From contig CM056577.1 of NCBI GenBank assembly GCA_029721435.1, positions 28,227,719-28,291,718 of the forward strand: a stretch of DNA of 64,000 nucleotides, read 5' to 3'. Source of the DNA: Gymnothorax reevesii. Taxonomy: Eukaryota; Chordata; Actinopteri; Anguilliformes; Muraenidae. Positions within the stretch are counted from its first letter, which is position 1. Each line of letters starts with the position of its first letter. Positions 45,565-56,640 of this stretch are shown here, one piece after another. The position numbers were made by a program, and so were the translations under genes. A model generated the notes under the pieces. The model saw only the letters and a program-made list of their open reading frames with translations. It was not told the DNA's origin and did not search any database.

Positions 45565-46032
45565 TGTCAGGGTGAACTCAGGGACTCCAAAGCAAACAGC
45601 GGTTTCATTAAAATCAAGATTTTGAATGGTCAGACAATCTCAGCTGGAAGTGATAGAAGTAGGATCACTGCACAAAAACAACAGGCGGGGGTGTGGTCAA
45701 AAACAGGCTGAGAATCCAAAGCCAAATGGGCAGAATTCAGTACCAAATCACCATTCAGAAGTCAAAACAATAAAGTGTGTGCAGAGGGCAATCCAAAAAT
45801 CAGAAAAGAAGGTTGAACATTGTCAGACTCGGGTACAGAAGGCCTGTAAACCCAGCGCAGAAGCAACTGGGATGTACTCGCAACAAAAAGGGTGAGTATG
45901 TTGACCAGTGGCTAATGGGGAAACAAGACACTGCTTGGGAGAAAGGCAAGAGCAGAGAATAAAGGGGCGGGGTCACACACAAGACAAAGATTCAATAAAG
46001 CGAACACTAGAGTGGGGAGACATGAAGTGACA
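45565..46032 (-). mobile_element. possible solo LTR
   Basis: It begins tgtcaggg and ends gaagtgaca on the plus strand, so both strands read TGTCA...TGACA, an LTR-like imperfect inverted end. On the minus strand 'CCCGCCCCTTTATTC' looks like a GC box with a TATA-type word. The flanking five bases (aggtt and gggaa) do not match, and I know no internal region, so this stays a guess. Confidence 0.3.
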
Positions 46033-46727
46033 GGGAAGTGAAAATAAAGCTAAAAACATAATAATAAAAAACCCACAAATTATTTACTGATACTGACAAG
46101 GCTATTTGTTTTGCAACAATACTGCCCTACAAAGGCTAAAGGCAGTAACTACGAAATAATTTAAACAGTTTAAAAAAAATGGATTCTGAGTTTGCTTGCT
46201 GTCCTAATAAATGAATACTCAGCACATTTATGATAGATTACTGAGTTGCCATGGTAAATATTCAATCCAAGTAAATCCTAACCTCCATACTATCAGGCCC
46301 AAAACGGTGCATTACTCATATTTTACCAAATGTGTAGTCACTGCACTTAGGCTTTGTAGGGCAGAATAATCAAGCAAGCTATTATTTCTGCAAATGCTAA
46401 AAGGGTTTGCTCATATTACGGGGCTTGGAAAACCGTAAAATTCAACCGACTATGAGCTTTTTATGAAGAATTCCAATTGTCGCGCAATTTACCTTCTCTC
46501 AAGATTTCATCTTCTTGTCAGTGGGTTTCTAGTGATATTTCACCTGGAATAGGTCTACTATAAGATGGTGAGTTTAATGCAAGGAGTAGGGGACCTGTAA
46601 GGTTCTGCAAGCACAAACATAGCATTGTGACATGGCATAGCAGTGAACAGGGGAGAAGTTGAATCACGCAGTCCATGTTTAAGCTTGATTCTGTTTGTAT
46701 ATGAGTGATGGAGGCAAACATCACTCA
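46033..46727. other. stretch without a recognised gene
   Basis: I see no gene or nameable repeat here. Confidence 0.45.
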
Positions 46728-46952
46728 ATCCACCTATCCAGTATCTAAACGTCATCCTCTGCACTCGGGTCACAGGGGAGCTGGAGCCAATCTTACCTGA
46801 TTATGGGCAAAAGGCAGAGACACATCCTAGGCAACTCGCCAATCCATCACAGGGCGCACACACTTTTCACTCACACATGTCTCTGGGCAATATAGTGTCC
46901 AATTAGCCAGACATGCATCTCTTTGGACTGTGAGAGGAAATCAGAGAAATGT
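46728..46952 (-). repeat. tRNA-headed SINE copy, body only
   Basis: The minus-strand copy has 'tcacaggggagctggagcc', 'gccaatccatcacagggcgc' and 'ccaattagccagacatgca' followed by 'ctttggactgtgagagg', the same ordered words as the 56.4-kb and 61.9-kb copies. The tRNA-like head, which should lie at the right end, is missing; the next element begins at about 46967. Confidence 0.7.
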
Positions 46953-46966
46953 CTTCTGTAATGCCT

Positions 46967-47534
46967 AGGTCCCACTGGGGATTGCGATGGTTTGCGAGGC
47001 ATTCCCGATGGAAGAAGTGAGAATCGCAATGCATCGCAAACACATTTGCCAAACAATTGCAGAATATGGAGTGTCACGGGCAAATTCTAGCCATTGCAAT
47101 GGATCACGAGTGGATTGCGAAAGCCCGAAAAATTTCAAAGCCTGCTTTGAATTCTGTTGCGAACCATTTGCAACGTTTTCGTCTCAAAAGTCGCCACAGA
47201 ATGTTCGCCAACAGTCGGCAAATATATGTGCTGCATTGGTGAACCATCCGCCACACTTTCAAAACTGAAAAAGTGTCGGCGAACCTTCGGCAAACATCGC
47301 AGAACATTTGCCGATATGTCACCAACAGTTGGCGAACATTCTTGGTGAAGGTCCCCAGAAGCAACGCCGATCATGTCGTCCCTTGCTTCAGCAAACAATC
47401 CCAAGAGGAAATTATAATTGGAATGCTCTACTTTTTTGACTATTTTGCCATGCACAATCGCAAGGCATCGCCAAACTTTTCCAAATTTCCCCATCGGCGA
47501 CCATCGCAAAAAGCTAAATCCCCAGTGGGACTGA
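46967..47534. mobile_element. non-autonomous DNA transposon made of iterated words
   Basis: The termini are 'ggtcccactggggattgcgatgg' (from 46968) and the inverse 'cccagtgggac' ending near 47531, with 'ccatcgcaaaaagctaaatc' just inside. Between them the words 'gcgaac', 'tcggcaaac', 'cgccaacag' and 'atcgca' recur in both orientations many times (for example 47196-47220 and 47276-47335). Both strands are open over long spans because of this, giving repetitive false proteins. I do not recognise the family and found no clear target duplication. Confidence 0.55.
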
Positions 47535-48025
47535 GAGATAAGGTTCAGAATATAATGGTTTTAATGATGCCCATTTAGCTGGGGTTGACCAGTCAGTCAC
47601 CCTGATTACAGCCCACCAGGAGAATGTAGGGTTTGGGCTGAGCTGTTTGAGCTGTTTGTCATCCAGTGGCTTCTATTCCCTGGAGGCTGTAATAACACAA
47701 CTACTGTATGTCCAGACCGAGAGCGATTCTGTTTAATTAGTGCATTTTTAATTTGCATGTGCTGCAGCCCACAGTAACTGTTTTAATAAACTAAGGATTA
47801 GGTACAACTTTCTGCCCCATCTGGTCATTCCAAGTGAGGATGCTACAGTATTTTTACTGTAAATGAAGCTGTACTGAAAAATTAACAGCTCCGGAAGCTT
47901 CACCATTCAAGGCACCATTTAATATCAGTAATACTCAGTTTTTTGTTTTTAAATCAAAATCTTGCAATTTTGTATCCCCTGTGCATTTGTTAGTATTATA
48001 AAACAAAAAAATCAAGAGTAACTAT
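47535..48025. other. stretch without a recognised gene
   Basis: I see nothing here beyond plain AT-rich sequence. Confidence 0.4.
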
Positions 48026-48185
48026 GGGCAATAGGGTAGCCTAGAGGTAGGATGCTAGAGTAGAAACTGAAGAGTTGCTGGGTTAAGCCCCTAGTGGCGC
48101 TTGAGATTCTGACCTGATCTGGAGAGATGAAGTTTGGAAGAACTGTGCCATCAAGCCCTTGAACAAAGTGCTTAACCCTGCTATT
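48026..48185 (+). repeat. second type of tRNA-derived SINE
   Basis: 'ggtagcctagaggtaggatgc' carries an A-box-like word and 'gttgctgggttaagccccta' a B-box-like word about 35 bp downstream, the RNA polymerase III promoter layout of tRNA-derived SINEs. The body then has 'actgtgccatcaagcccttg' and 'gtgcttaaccctgctatt', common in fish SINEs. It differs from the SINE family at 2.5, 46.7, 56.5 and 61.9 kb. Several mutations make activity unlikely. Confidence 0.6.
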
Positions 48186-49033
48186 ATGTTCAAATTAATA
48201 AACCACTTATGGTTTGAGGTCAGTTTGATCCCTGTAATGAAGACCTACATAAGCGTTTTGTAACTCAATGTGTTTCTCAATATCCTTTGCAGCTCACTTA
48301 TGCCTTTCTACTGGCCATTTTAATAACCATGTAAATAAAACACGACTGCCTCATCCTCCCCTTATACATCAAGCATCGATTTCACATGATTATAGCAAAA
48401 TGAACGAGACCAAATGTGAAATGAATGAGAAATTAATTTGAATAAGCCCCCAATCTTAGGCAACCCTACAAAAATGCAATCAACATGGTTTCATGTAATA
48501 ATTGATCCTTGGATCAAAATGACCCAAACAACACTGATGCTTGCAACATGTGTACAGAAAATATAAATTTTTTTTTGTTAAATTCATGTTTTACCTATAA
48601 AGTTAGGAGGAAATCTAGCTGAAAAAAGTATTTTAACCATGATTTTCGAGACATTGAACATTGAGTCGGGTCAAATTGACCCAGAACACAATAGGAGGAT
48701 TCACCCGAAAAATTGCTCCGGGGGCTCTATCCCTGTTTCTTTCTATCCCTCCTCACGTGAAACTGTTCAATCAGGCTTTTCTCTCAGGGGGTCCTTGAAA
48801 ATGAAGAAAAAAAGGGTTCCTCTGCTTTACAAAAGCAAACAATATTGTCATTACTTTTGTGATATTCAGATGCTGCTTCATGTGATCCTTCACTGTAGCT
48901 GCTGCAGTACCGACACCTGCCAAAGTGTCTTAACGTCTGAATCCTGTTGTTTTTTGAAAAAAAAAAAACCCCACACATTTCTTCATTTTCAAATTTTATT
49001 TTAGACATTACCAGAGAGTACAACTACACGAGT

Positions 49034-49072
<39 letters not shown>

Positions 49073-49364
49073 CACTCATTTAAGTCAAAAAATTTATCAG
49101 GAAACAGGAGGTAATGGGTCAAAACAAATAGCAACAATAATGGTTACAATAATGGTTACATGGCTGTTTTTCCAGCCATGTAATCATTTGGTTATTGTGG
49201 ATGAAAAAGAACAGTAAATTTGCTCTTGATATACACTGTACATACGTTGTTGATATAACCCACCTTTGTGGATGAGGAGTTTTTGATCATATTTAATGTA
49301 TGCAGTGGATTTAATAATCTCATACCAGGTGCACGAACTTCACATTCAATTATCATTGACTGTG
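48186..49364. other. stretch without a recognised gene; CA microsatellite
   Basis: I see no gene. (CA)n at 49035-49066; A-runs near 48957-48968. The phrase 'ggtcaaattgaccc' (48669-48682) is a short palindrome. Short frames only. Confidence 0.5.
49035..49066. repeat. (CA)n microsatellite
   Basis: About sixteen CA units, followed by GACACGCAC. Confidence 0.95.
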
Positions 49365-49460
49365 TGTTTAGCCGCCCGCCTGGCTGGCCTACCCTTGTTA
49401 AAAAAAAGACTTTTTACTGCCGCAGGGACACCTGGTCAAATAAAGGTTAAATAAAATAGT
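49365..49460 (+). mobile_element. 3' tail of a LINE
   Basis: 'ctggctggcctaccc', 'ggacacctggtcaaataaagg' and 'ttaaataaaa' correspond to the end of the LINE remnant at 60051-60752 ('cttggccaggtc', 'actgcctggttaaataaagg', 'taaataa'). Only the last ~95 bp are present. Confidence 0.5.
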
Positions 49461-52149
49461 ATCTATTGGCATTATGCATGATGGTGATGGCTCTGCATCT
49501 CACAAAGTCTCAGCGCAGGTGCTATTTGCTGATTCATAAAGGCGGTAGCTGACATTTTGAAACAATAAGGGTCAAAAGAAAACTAGACGCATGAGGATTC
49601 TATACTCAGTACTTCGATTTTAAACATTAAATGGGGCGGCGAACGAGTCCAGCGTCACTGTCAGCTCCCCCTTCATACACAGAAGCACCTGCTGGCTTAA
49701 ATCATGTTCAATTTCAAGTTATTTCACTCATAAATCCTCTTACCCTTAAAATGGGTATTTTTTTGTGGTATTTCGCCAAAGAAATCAATGACTCTGGCTA
49801 AGCCTGAGTGAGTTTACAGAGAATGAAATGCACACTCTCAAGCGAGTTGATTGTGATCGTGTTTCAAGTCCCAAAAAATGATTGAATAGTGGAGGATAAC
49901 GAGGTCAGCATACACTTGGCGAGTCTACATAATAATTTTGTCCACAAACGTGGGAGGTGCAAATCAAGAATAATTTAGCAGCCTTCATGCATTTTATTTA
50001 CATTACTGAATGCAGAATTGTGCTGAGTTCTGCTTTTCCTGCCTCAGAATTCTATGGAATAAGTCATCACAGTGGTTTTTCCGGAGAGTTCTGCCTGTAT
50101 TATTTCTCCACAGTCGTGCAAAATGCCGAGTGAAACTACACATTTCCCCTTCTTTTTTATAGTGTTACCAGTAATTGGCACCCCCCTGTTCTCACAGTTG
50201 GCATGTTTGCAAAATATGTCATTACCTCAGCAGATTTAATGTTTGAGAAGGCCTAGAGGAAGAGATACAGCCACTGTCGGCAGAGTTAGTCATAATGCAG
50301 GTTTATGTGCTGAAGGAATGCCCTTCTCTCTGCTATTACATCCATTGGAATGAATGGTGAATGCGCATAAATGCAGAAATACATCAGGTCATTAGGAATT
50401 AACTGTAATGCTCACCTGGCATTCACCCTTCCTAAACAGCCAGCTATTACACATTGAAAAGAAATAAATCACGGGTATGATTGAAATTGTTACCGGTAAA
50501 AAATAAAAGTTAAGCTTCACCATTATGTAATCAATGTTCATTCCACGTTCTAAAGAAACATACAGGGTCTATGCTTGTCGTTACAAAGGCAGAAAAAGTG
50601 GTAAATAAAAAATGCAACTGAACAACATAAAGATTTGAAAATAATTCTAAAATAGAGACATTGGGTAACTGATGTTCATGAAGTTTGACCACAGCTGCTA
50701 CCACATGAGTCAGCTAAACGCTCTGTCACTTTCAGTGGTTTTTTTTAATCTGAAAACTTTTTATCCTTCGTCTTTCCCCTTTTCCTGCCCATCAATCCTT
50801 TTGGAAGGGAATGGACATCTCTGTTCCAACGAATTGCCGATGTAGGAATTCAAATCAAAGCCTCATTAGGTATCACCCTGAGAGTGAAGCAATATTGAGA
50901 GATCACGGTCACTGTGATATAGCGGTCGTGGTGGCGTTAGATGTCGAACAGCAAATCAAACTGAAATGGTTGTGTGTAAACTATATCAGATGCAAACTAC
51001 CTTGGAGTTGCACACATACTCAAGACCCAGACCGCATGTTAAGTAGACAGGCCTCCTTTGATGAACAGTCTGGTATCTAAAATTGAACTAAAACAGGCCT
51101 TGAGCGGACACTAACAGCTGAATATGTGAAAAATCTATTTTCAGCCAGGCCACCTTTAGTACCTTCTGAAAATGGTATTCGTCCTCATTTATTAAACTAT
51201 TTCTCATACCACAGGTCTGGCATTTAAATGCTTTCAACTGAACACTCTATTGCTAACTGCTTAATCACTGTCAGTCATTGAAAGCAACTCATTTTTATGA
51301 ATTATTTTATTTAAATGTTTCAAAATTACAAAAACTCAAAGGGTTAAACCCAAAAATAAGGCTCTGATTGAGCTGTGTGTCCCTCCTGAATTCAATTTTG
51401 AAGAAACTACAGAGTACCTGAGAAAGCCCTCAATTTAACTTGCACCTGCTATCTTAGCCGATCGACTCAATTATTCAGTTTTTTTTTTATCTTAAGAGGT
51501 TGATACCATCTGGTTGCAAAATAACAGTTTTTCATGCGGTCCGATTAATCACGGATGCCATAAGGGAGCGGCGTTTTTAGAAGCCCATTAACCTAACCCC
51601 GCCTGAGACCGTCGGGTCGGCTCAATGCCTACACTGGAAACGAACAGCAGATGGACCCTGGAAACTGTAGAGATGGATGGGGTGGGCTTTTCGAGAGAGA
51701 GCTGAGCACAGATATTCAGACAGTTATGCAACACTTCCTAGGGCGTAAACAAAACAGCGGTGCGCTAAAAACAGTCAAAAAAACACTTTGCAAATACGAT
51801 TAAGCCGCAGCGGATGCATTTAATATTAATAGGCGGATGAAGAGATGCACTCAGCATCAGTACAAAAGGGCGAACCATGCAACATATGAGATGAAGGTGG
51901 CGTTCAATTGAAAAGCATGCAATAAAAGTGCACTTCCGGGCAAAACAATGGCCCCAGCCCACAATACTAAAATATTAAACTTTCCACGGTCTTAACAAAT
52001 TATTGGTCAGGAAATATTGTAATATTGACATTTTGACAAAATATTGTAGGTAAAGTAACTAAGTAGAAGACAGGTTTGCCCTTTCATTTTTTAAAAAATG
52101 TTTAAGCATTGAGGATAAACTTGTGGACACCTTTTTACAGAAAAAAGAC
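49461..52149. other. stretch without a recognised gene
   Basis: I see no gene. A block at about 50210-50450 is described separately. T-runs lie near 50740 and 51480. The plus-strand frame 50811-51080 (89 codons) has no recognisable domain. Confidence 0.5.
50210..50450. promoter_or_regulatory. possible conserved non-coding block
   Basis: Repeat-free sequence with spaced cores such as 'ctattacatcc', 'ggaatgaatggtgaatgcgcataaatgc', 'ggtcattaggaattaactg' and 'cagctattac'. It has the texture of a vertebrate enhancer, inferred from composition only. Confidence 0.3.
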
Positions 52150-52450
52150 ACAGGGGCCTATTTTAATGATCTAAGTGCACAGTCTAAAGCGCATGATGCA
52201 AGTGCATTTAGAGAGTGTCCAAATCCATTTTTGCTAGTTTAACGGCAGGTTATCTGCATGGGCGCATAGTATGGCGTTCAGTGCAAAGGAGTTGGATTTA
52301 ATCTCTTAATTAAAGATAAGCGTGTTTTGGGCGAAACATGGAATAAACCAATCAGAGTGTCTTCTCCCATTCCCTTTGAAAGCCAGGGGGACTTGTAACT
52401 TGGCGGTTACCTATTAAAAGGGCGGACTTTACTGCCATTATTTAAAAAAA
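52150..52450. mobile_element. part of a dispersed fish DNA-transposon-like repeat
   Basis: 'cctattttaatgatctaagtgca' to 'ggcggactttactgcc' follows the order of an abundant non-coding fish repeat ('caagtgcatttagagagtgtcc', 'ccatttttgctagtttaacggc', 'gcgtgttttgggcgaaac', 'aaaccaatcagagtgtcttctcccattccc'). I recognise the style and word order from memory but cannot name the family. The right end was not found. Confidence 0.45.
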
Positions 52451-53281
52451 AAATAACCCTTTACTGCATCAGAATGAGGGCTGTTCATGCCTGAAGTAAA
52501 AGTGCTCAAGCAAACCATTATTTAAAGTATGGAAACTTGATTACAGCGATTTTCAAAAAATATTTTTTACATATTGCTCAAAATTATTCAAATCATTTCC
52601 AGCTGTTAAAAATCATAACAGTGAATCCCCACGGCCGCAGCTGAACTTTATATTACATTACAACTTGTGCTTAAAACAAGCAAACAGAAAGAAAGGTTTT
52701 ACTTCAGGGTCGCAGGTAAAAATCAATAAATAACCGCAGGACTAAGAGAAATTAAAATGAGTGAGAAAAATAGCAAGAATGAAATGAAACTAATGTTTTA
52801 TTTCATCACGTACCGTTAACCCCTTGAATAATATCCAACAGGAGTAAACTTATGTCCACTTATCTTACAATTGAAGGTTGAATCGAATCTATGGAAGAAA
52901 TTCGGATTAATTACAGATGGTGTCATCCGCTGCTTTTTCTAAAAGTGCTGGTTTTTAAGGACTCTTCGTTCATCAGCCAAACTGTAAATAATAAACCCAT
53001 TTTCAAATGAAAGGAGGGATTTTGCATTTTATCATGAAAATGGGACATCAGACACAGCATTAATGGATCAGGTCAGATTATCATTATTATTATTTTTTTT
53101 TAATCACATCATTGCAGATAACAAGGGGTTTACTCATTTTTATTCTTAATTAACCATGAGGTGAGGAGGGAGAGGGCAATTTGCACAGCCAATTAGATCA
53201 GGGGATGATAAGGTGGCAGGTCGAAAGACTTTAGCCAACACAGGAGAACCCCCTACTCTTATCAAAGAGTGTCACAGTGAG
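52451..53281. other. stretch without a recognised gene
   Basis: I see no gene or repeat here beyond short A/T runs (52440-52452, 53092-53103). Confidence 0.45.
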
Positions 53282-53494
53282 TCTCAACCTTGGTTTAACG
53301 TCTCATCCAGCAGGCAACAGTAAAGTGCACTGGGGATTATTCCACCAAAGGGAAGATCACCCCATACTGGCCCCACCAACGCCTCTTCCAGCCACAAACT
53401 TGTTGTCTCCCATCCAAGTACTAACCAAGCCTACACCTGCTTAGCTTCAGCCACACAGCTGAAGCAGACAGAGTAGTGGTATGGCTGCTGGTTT
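53282..53494 (-). repeat. 5S rRNA-derived dispersed repeat
   Basis: At 53405-53448 the minus strand reads 'gaagctaagcaggtgtagg' then 'ggttagtacttggatgggag', the internal promoter region (A box to C box) of 5S rRNA with a few changes. The sequence around it ('ctggccccaccaacgcctct', 'ggtatggctgctgg') belongs to a common fish repeat, not to a full 5S gene, and the 5S ends are missing. It is therefore a 5S-derived repeat and not a functional rRNA gene. Confidence 0.7.
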
Positions 53495-53689
53495 ACTGAT
53501 AAGGATGCAGTAACAATGGAGCAGAGTAAGAAACAAGAAATGCAGATTGATGGGAATGTGATCCCAATCGTGAAGATAAATAATAATGCTCAGTAGTTTT
53601 TTTCTTATTAATAAAGCACCCAAGAGCAATTGCATATTTCACTATAATGTTACAAATATTTCCAAAGACAGAAATACAATAGAAACCTC

Positions 53690-53914
53690 GAGTTTCCAAA
53701 GGGCCCAACTCCAAGGGACACTCTTTTTCAAGAAAGGGAAAAAGATATGCTGATATGTTTTATTGCCCATATGTTACGACCCATATTTTTTTAGTTTATT
53801 TCTTTAAAAGAGAATGTCATTGGGATAAGTTGGCTGAAATGAATAGAAAGTTCCCCTTTTTGTCATAAGATATGCAGACCTCTAATTCATTGGAGTTGGG
53901 CCCTTTGGAAACTC
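53690..53914. mobile_element. MITE with 24-bp inverted ends, 225 bp
   Basis: It starts GAGTTTCCAAAGGGCCCAAC and ends with the exact inverse GTTGGGCCCTTTGGAAACTC, extended by 'tcca'. The right side continues past this match differently from the left. A fragment of the same element, reverse-oriented, lies at 22790-22940. No coding capacity; the target duplication is not clear. Confidence 0.75.
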
Positions 53915-55381
53915 AGTGATTCAATTCTAAACTGGAAGTCATAAACTGACTGGTTGCTTAAGGGCATAAAGCATGACAATCCAGCGACTCTGTTACACAG
54001 AACTAAAGTTTATGTATGCCGTGGGAACTCAAGCGAACAGGGAATACTAATGTATTACACCTAGAAAGGGACGGCATGCAAGACACAAAACCAATTAAGG
54101 AGACCATAGCTCTAAAAGACATGCAGTGTGCTGGAACAGGGCAGGAGTAAATCTAGGAGACACAAGGATTTTGCACCCTCTAAGGTGTGCCTACCGTATC
54201 ATCAAAAATATGTTTGAACATTTATAATCCTCAAAACTATACACAGTGTCATCTTACAATTCAGTAATGAGCCCTTAGGTGTACATCTGGATTATTCCGT
54301 GAGGGACAGGAGTTGCTCTCTACTCACAGTATTCCTAAATCAGTTTCCATGGTTTCACATTTGATAGTTTAATGGCAATTTTAATCTGCGATTGTCGGCG
54401 AAGAAACTCGTCAAAATGTCTTTTCTGAGAAAAGAGAAAATGCGAAGCAATCAAGAGGTTGCAAGAATTCAACCTTCTTCTTACCCGCAAGGTACATTTT
54501 TTAGAAGCTGCATGATTCTTTTTAAAATTTAGTACTGGATCTAAGGTTGCCATCGCTGACCACCCACGCATTTTGATCCAGGCTCACATCACAACGCTGC
54601 CAACCTTTTCACATCTCCATCATTCTCTCCCATACGAGCAGGATAATTGTGATGAATTTCAAAGTCTCTGCAGGTATAATTTAGCTCAAGGTTTGCTCTT
54701 GGTTTAATGTTATGTTGTTTTCTTCTTTCAATCAATCAAAACCTGTGATGTAGACTGGGAAATATAATTTCTCTTCACAGTTAAAGACAGTTAAAGAAGG
54801 CTGTTCAATTACCAAAATTCTTATGTGCCAACCAAACAAAGCTCTACAAACATTACCGCACTTTTTTTCACCAGGCAATCAAGCGAGAACATTGTCACTT
54901 TTACTAAGCTTCAGTAAACCTTCTTGAAAATGGTGAGGAAAAAAAACTATTTTGGAGTTAATTTCCATGGCTGGAGGAAAAATGACTAAAATAACGGGAA
55001 ATAGCTTTCACAGTTTGCCTAATCGCACTGTGTCCACATTATTCCTTTTTTGCTTGATAAAGCTTGTTTATTTCTCGGGAGCTTGCTAGAAAATGATGCA
55101 ATTCAAAATCACCGATGTGGATGTGCAAATTTTCAAAATGGAGACAGACTGTGACTCAGATGTCACTATTTTGATGTCTGCTATTTCCATTGTGTCTCTG
55201 AGACTTGGGGACTGAGGGGTTTCCTGATGGTTTCTGTATTATTTTAGATTTTATCAAGGACATAAAGATGTAAAAAAGTTTACGATGGGAAATGCTGGAA
55301 AAATGCAAAAAATATGGAGAGCTGGCCCCCTTGAGCTCCACAGAACACAATGTAGCATACTACAAAAAAAATAAAATAATA
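53915..55381. other. stretch without a recognised gene
   Basis: I see no gene or repeat that I can name. Frames are at most 78 codons and have no recognisable domain. Confidence 0.5.
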
Positions 55382-55904
55382 TACAGCACCAGTCAAAACT
55401 TTAGACACACTTTGCTAATGTCACAGCGCTCACACAGCGTTTTTCAAGAAATTTAAATGGCTTAACTTTTCTACATAATCTCAAATGGAATCTTGTGAGA
55501 GGTAAATAGTCAGAAGTTAGAAGAGAATAATTTATTTGTTTGAATATTGTCCAAAATTTTGGAATTCTCAAAAGAGGCCATATTTTGCAAATTAAACAGA
55601 AAAACAAGTTTTCATTTTCCAACGGCCAAATTAAAGTCAAGCTGTTTTGGGACTTATTGGACAAAAAGGCCCATGAAAAGCTCAGCACAAGTGAAGCACA
55701 TCTTTGGGAAGTTAGACAGCTGTGCAGCTACAAAACTCATTATAGTCACATGACTGTCCTTGTGGAGGGACGAAAAAGTGAGTGTGCTCTGCAGATAAGA
55801 CAACAAACGCTGGTTAGTTTGATGGATTTGAATTAGATGCCTCTTTATTTAACACGTATGGTAAGAAAAATGTTCGTATATCCAAACTTTTGACTGGTAC
55901 TGTA
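55382..55904. mobile_element. non-autonomous Tc1-like element, 519 bp
   Basis: The element is 55384-55902 with TA on both sides (55382-55383, 55903-55904). Left end CAGCACCAGTCAAAACTTTA; right end the inverse of CAGTACCAGTCAAAAGTTTG. These are Tc1-type termini well known in fish. The inside has no transposase motif (no D,D34E catalytic blocks, no helix-turn-helix). The 98-codon plus frame at 55540-55836 (MNIVQNFGILKRGHIL...) has no domain I recognise. Confidence 0.85.
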
Positions 55905-56439
55905 TCTCAGGATACATTTTGGATAATTTGGGCCTGATAGCCCAGAGAAGCAGAAATCTAATCCCTGCTTCCAGTCCTACTTTCCCCAGGTCGCAGTCCT
56001 ATTGGTATTTTTGTGCTAGCACAACGCGCAACTGCTATTTCAGGATAGGGTTTCTGTGTAAATTAAAAGCACCAGGGGGAACGTCATTTAAATGAGGATG
56101 CAGAAGGTAAAAATTAATTTTTTTTCTAAAAATATAAGGAAGTCCGCATGTGACTTGTGAGGACCACGTCTTAATTCGGCTTTGCATCCTACTCAGCAAG
56201 CACCTCCAGTCCGAATCGGCACCGGATTTGCGCAGGCTCAGGGCCGACTCTAGCTGATCCGACCAGAATCTGGCCCTGAGTCGCGTGCTATTTGGGACAG
56301 GAAATGGAATTATGGAAAATGGAATCATTTGTTTCATACTTATTTGTCACAAATTATTTGTTATCTAATTAAAGTACATTATAATATAAATAATGAATTG
56401 ATTGATTCTTTAACAACACTTAGAGCAATTTTTCAGCTA
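55905..56439. other. stretch with a possible repeat fragment
   Basis: No gene. About 56190-56300 ('ccgaatcggcaccggatttgc', 'ctggccctgagtcgcgtgctatttggg') reads like a GC-rich dispersed repeat, but I cannot name or bound it. Confidence 0.35.
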
Positions 56440-56640
56440 CGTCATGCCTGCATACGATTCATTCATACCACTGGGTAATTTAGAGTCTCCAATTAGCCAG
56501 ACATGCATTTCTTTAGACTGTGAGAGGGAACTAGAGTACCCAGAGGAAACCCACGCGAACATGAGGAGAACATGCAAACTCCACACAGAAAGGCCCCAGG
56601 CCAGATTCAAACCCATGACCTTCCTGCTGCGAGTCAATTT
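56440..56640 (-). repeat. tRNA-headed SINE copy
   Basis: The minus-strand copy has 'ccaattagccagacatgca', 'tttagactgtgagagggaac', 'cccagaggaaacccacgcg', 'gagaacatgcaaactccac' and 'ccagattcaaacccatgacc'. The last is the inverse of a B box (ggtcatgggtttgaatctgg). The part further toward the tRNA 5' end is missing. It is closest in word order to the copy at 61890-62222. Confidence 0.75.

Noticed and set aside
47104..47509. Overlapping open frames of 86-124 codons on both strands
   Set aside because: They are produced by the iterated words of the non-autonomous element; there is no domain and the proteins are internally repetitive.
53282..53494. Functional 5S rRNA gene
   Set aside because: Only the internal promoter part matches; both 5S ends are missing and the flanks belong to a dispersed repeat.
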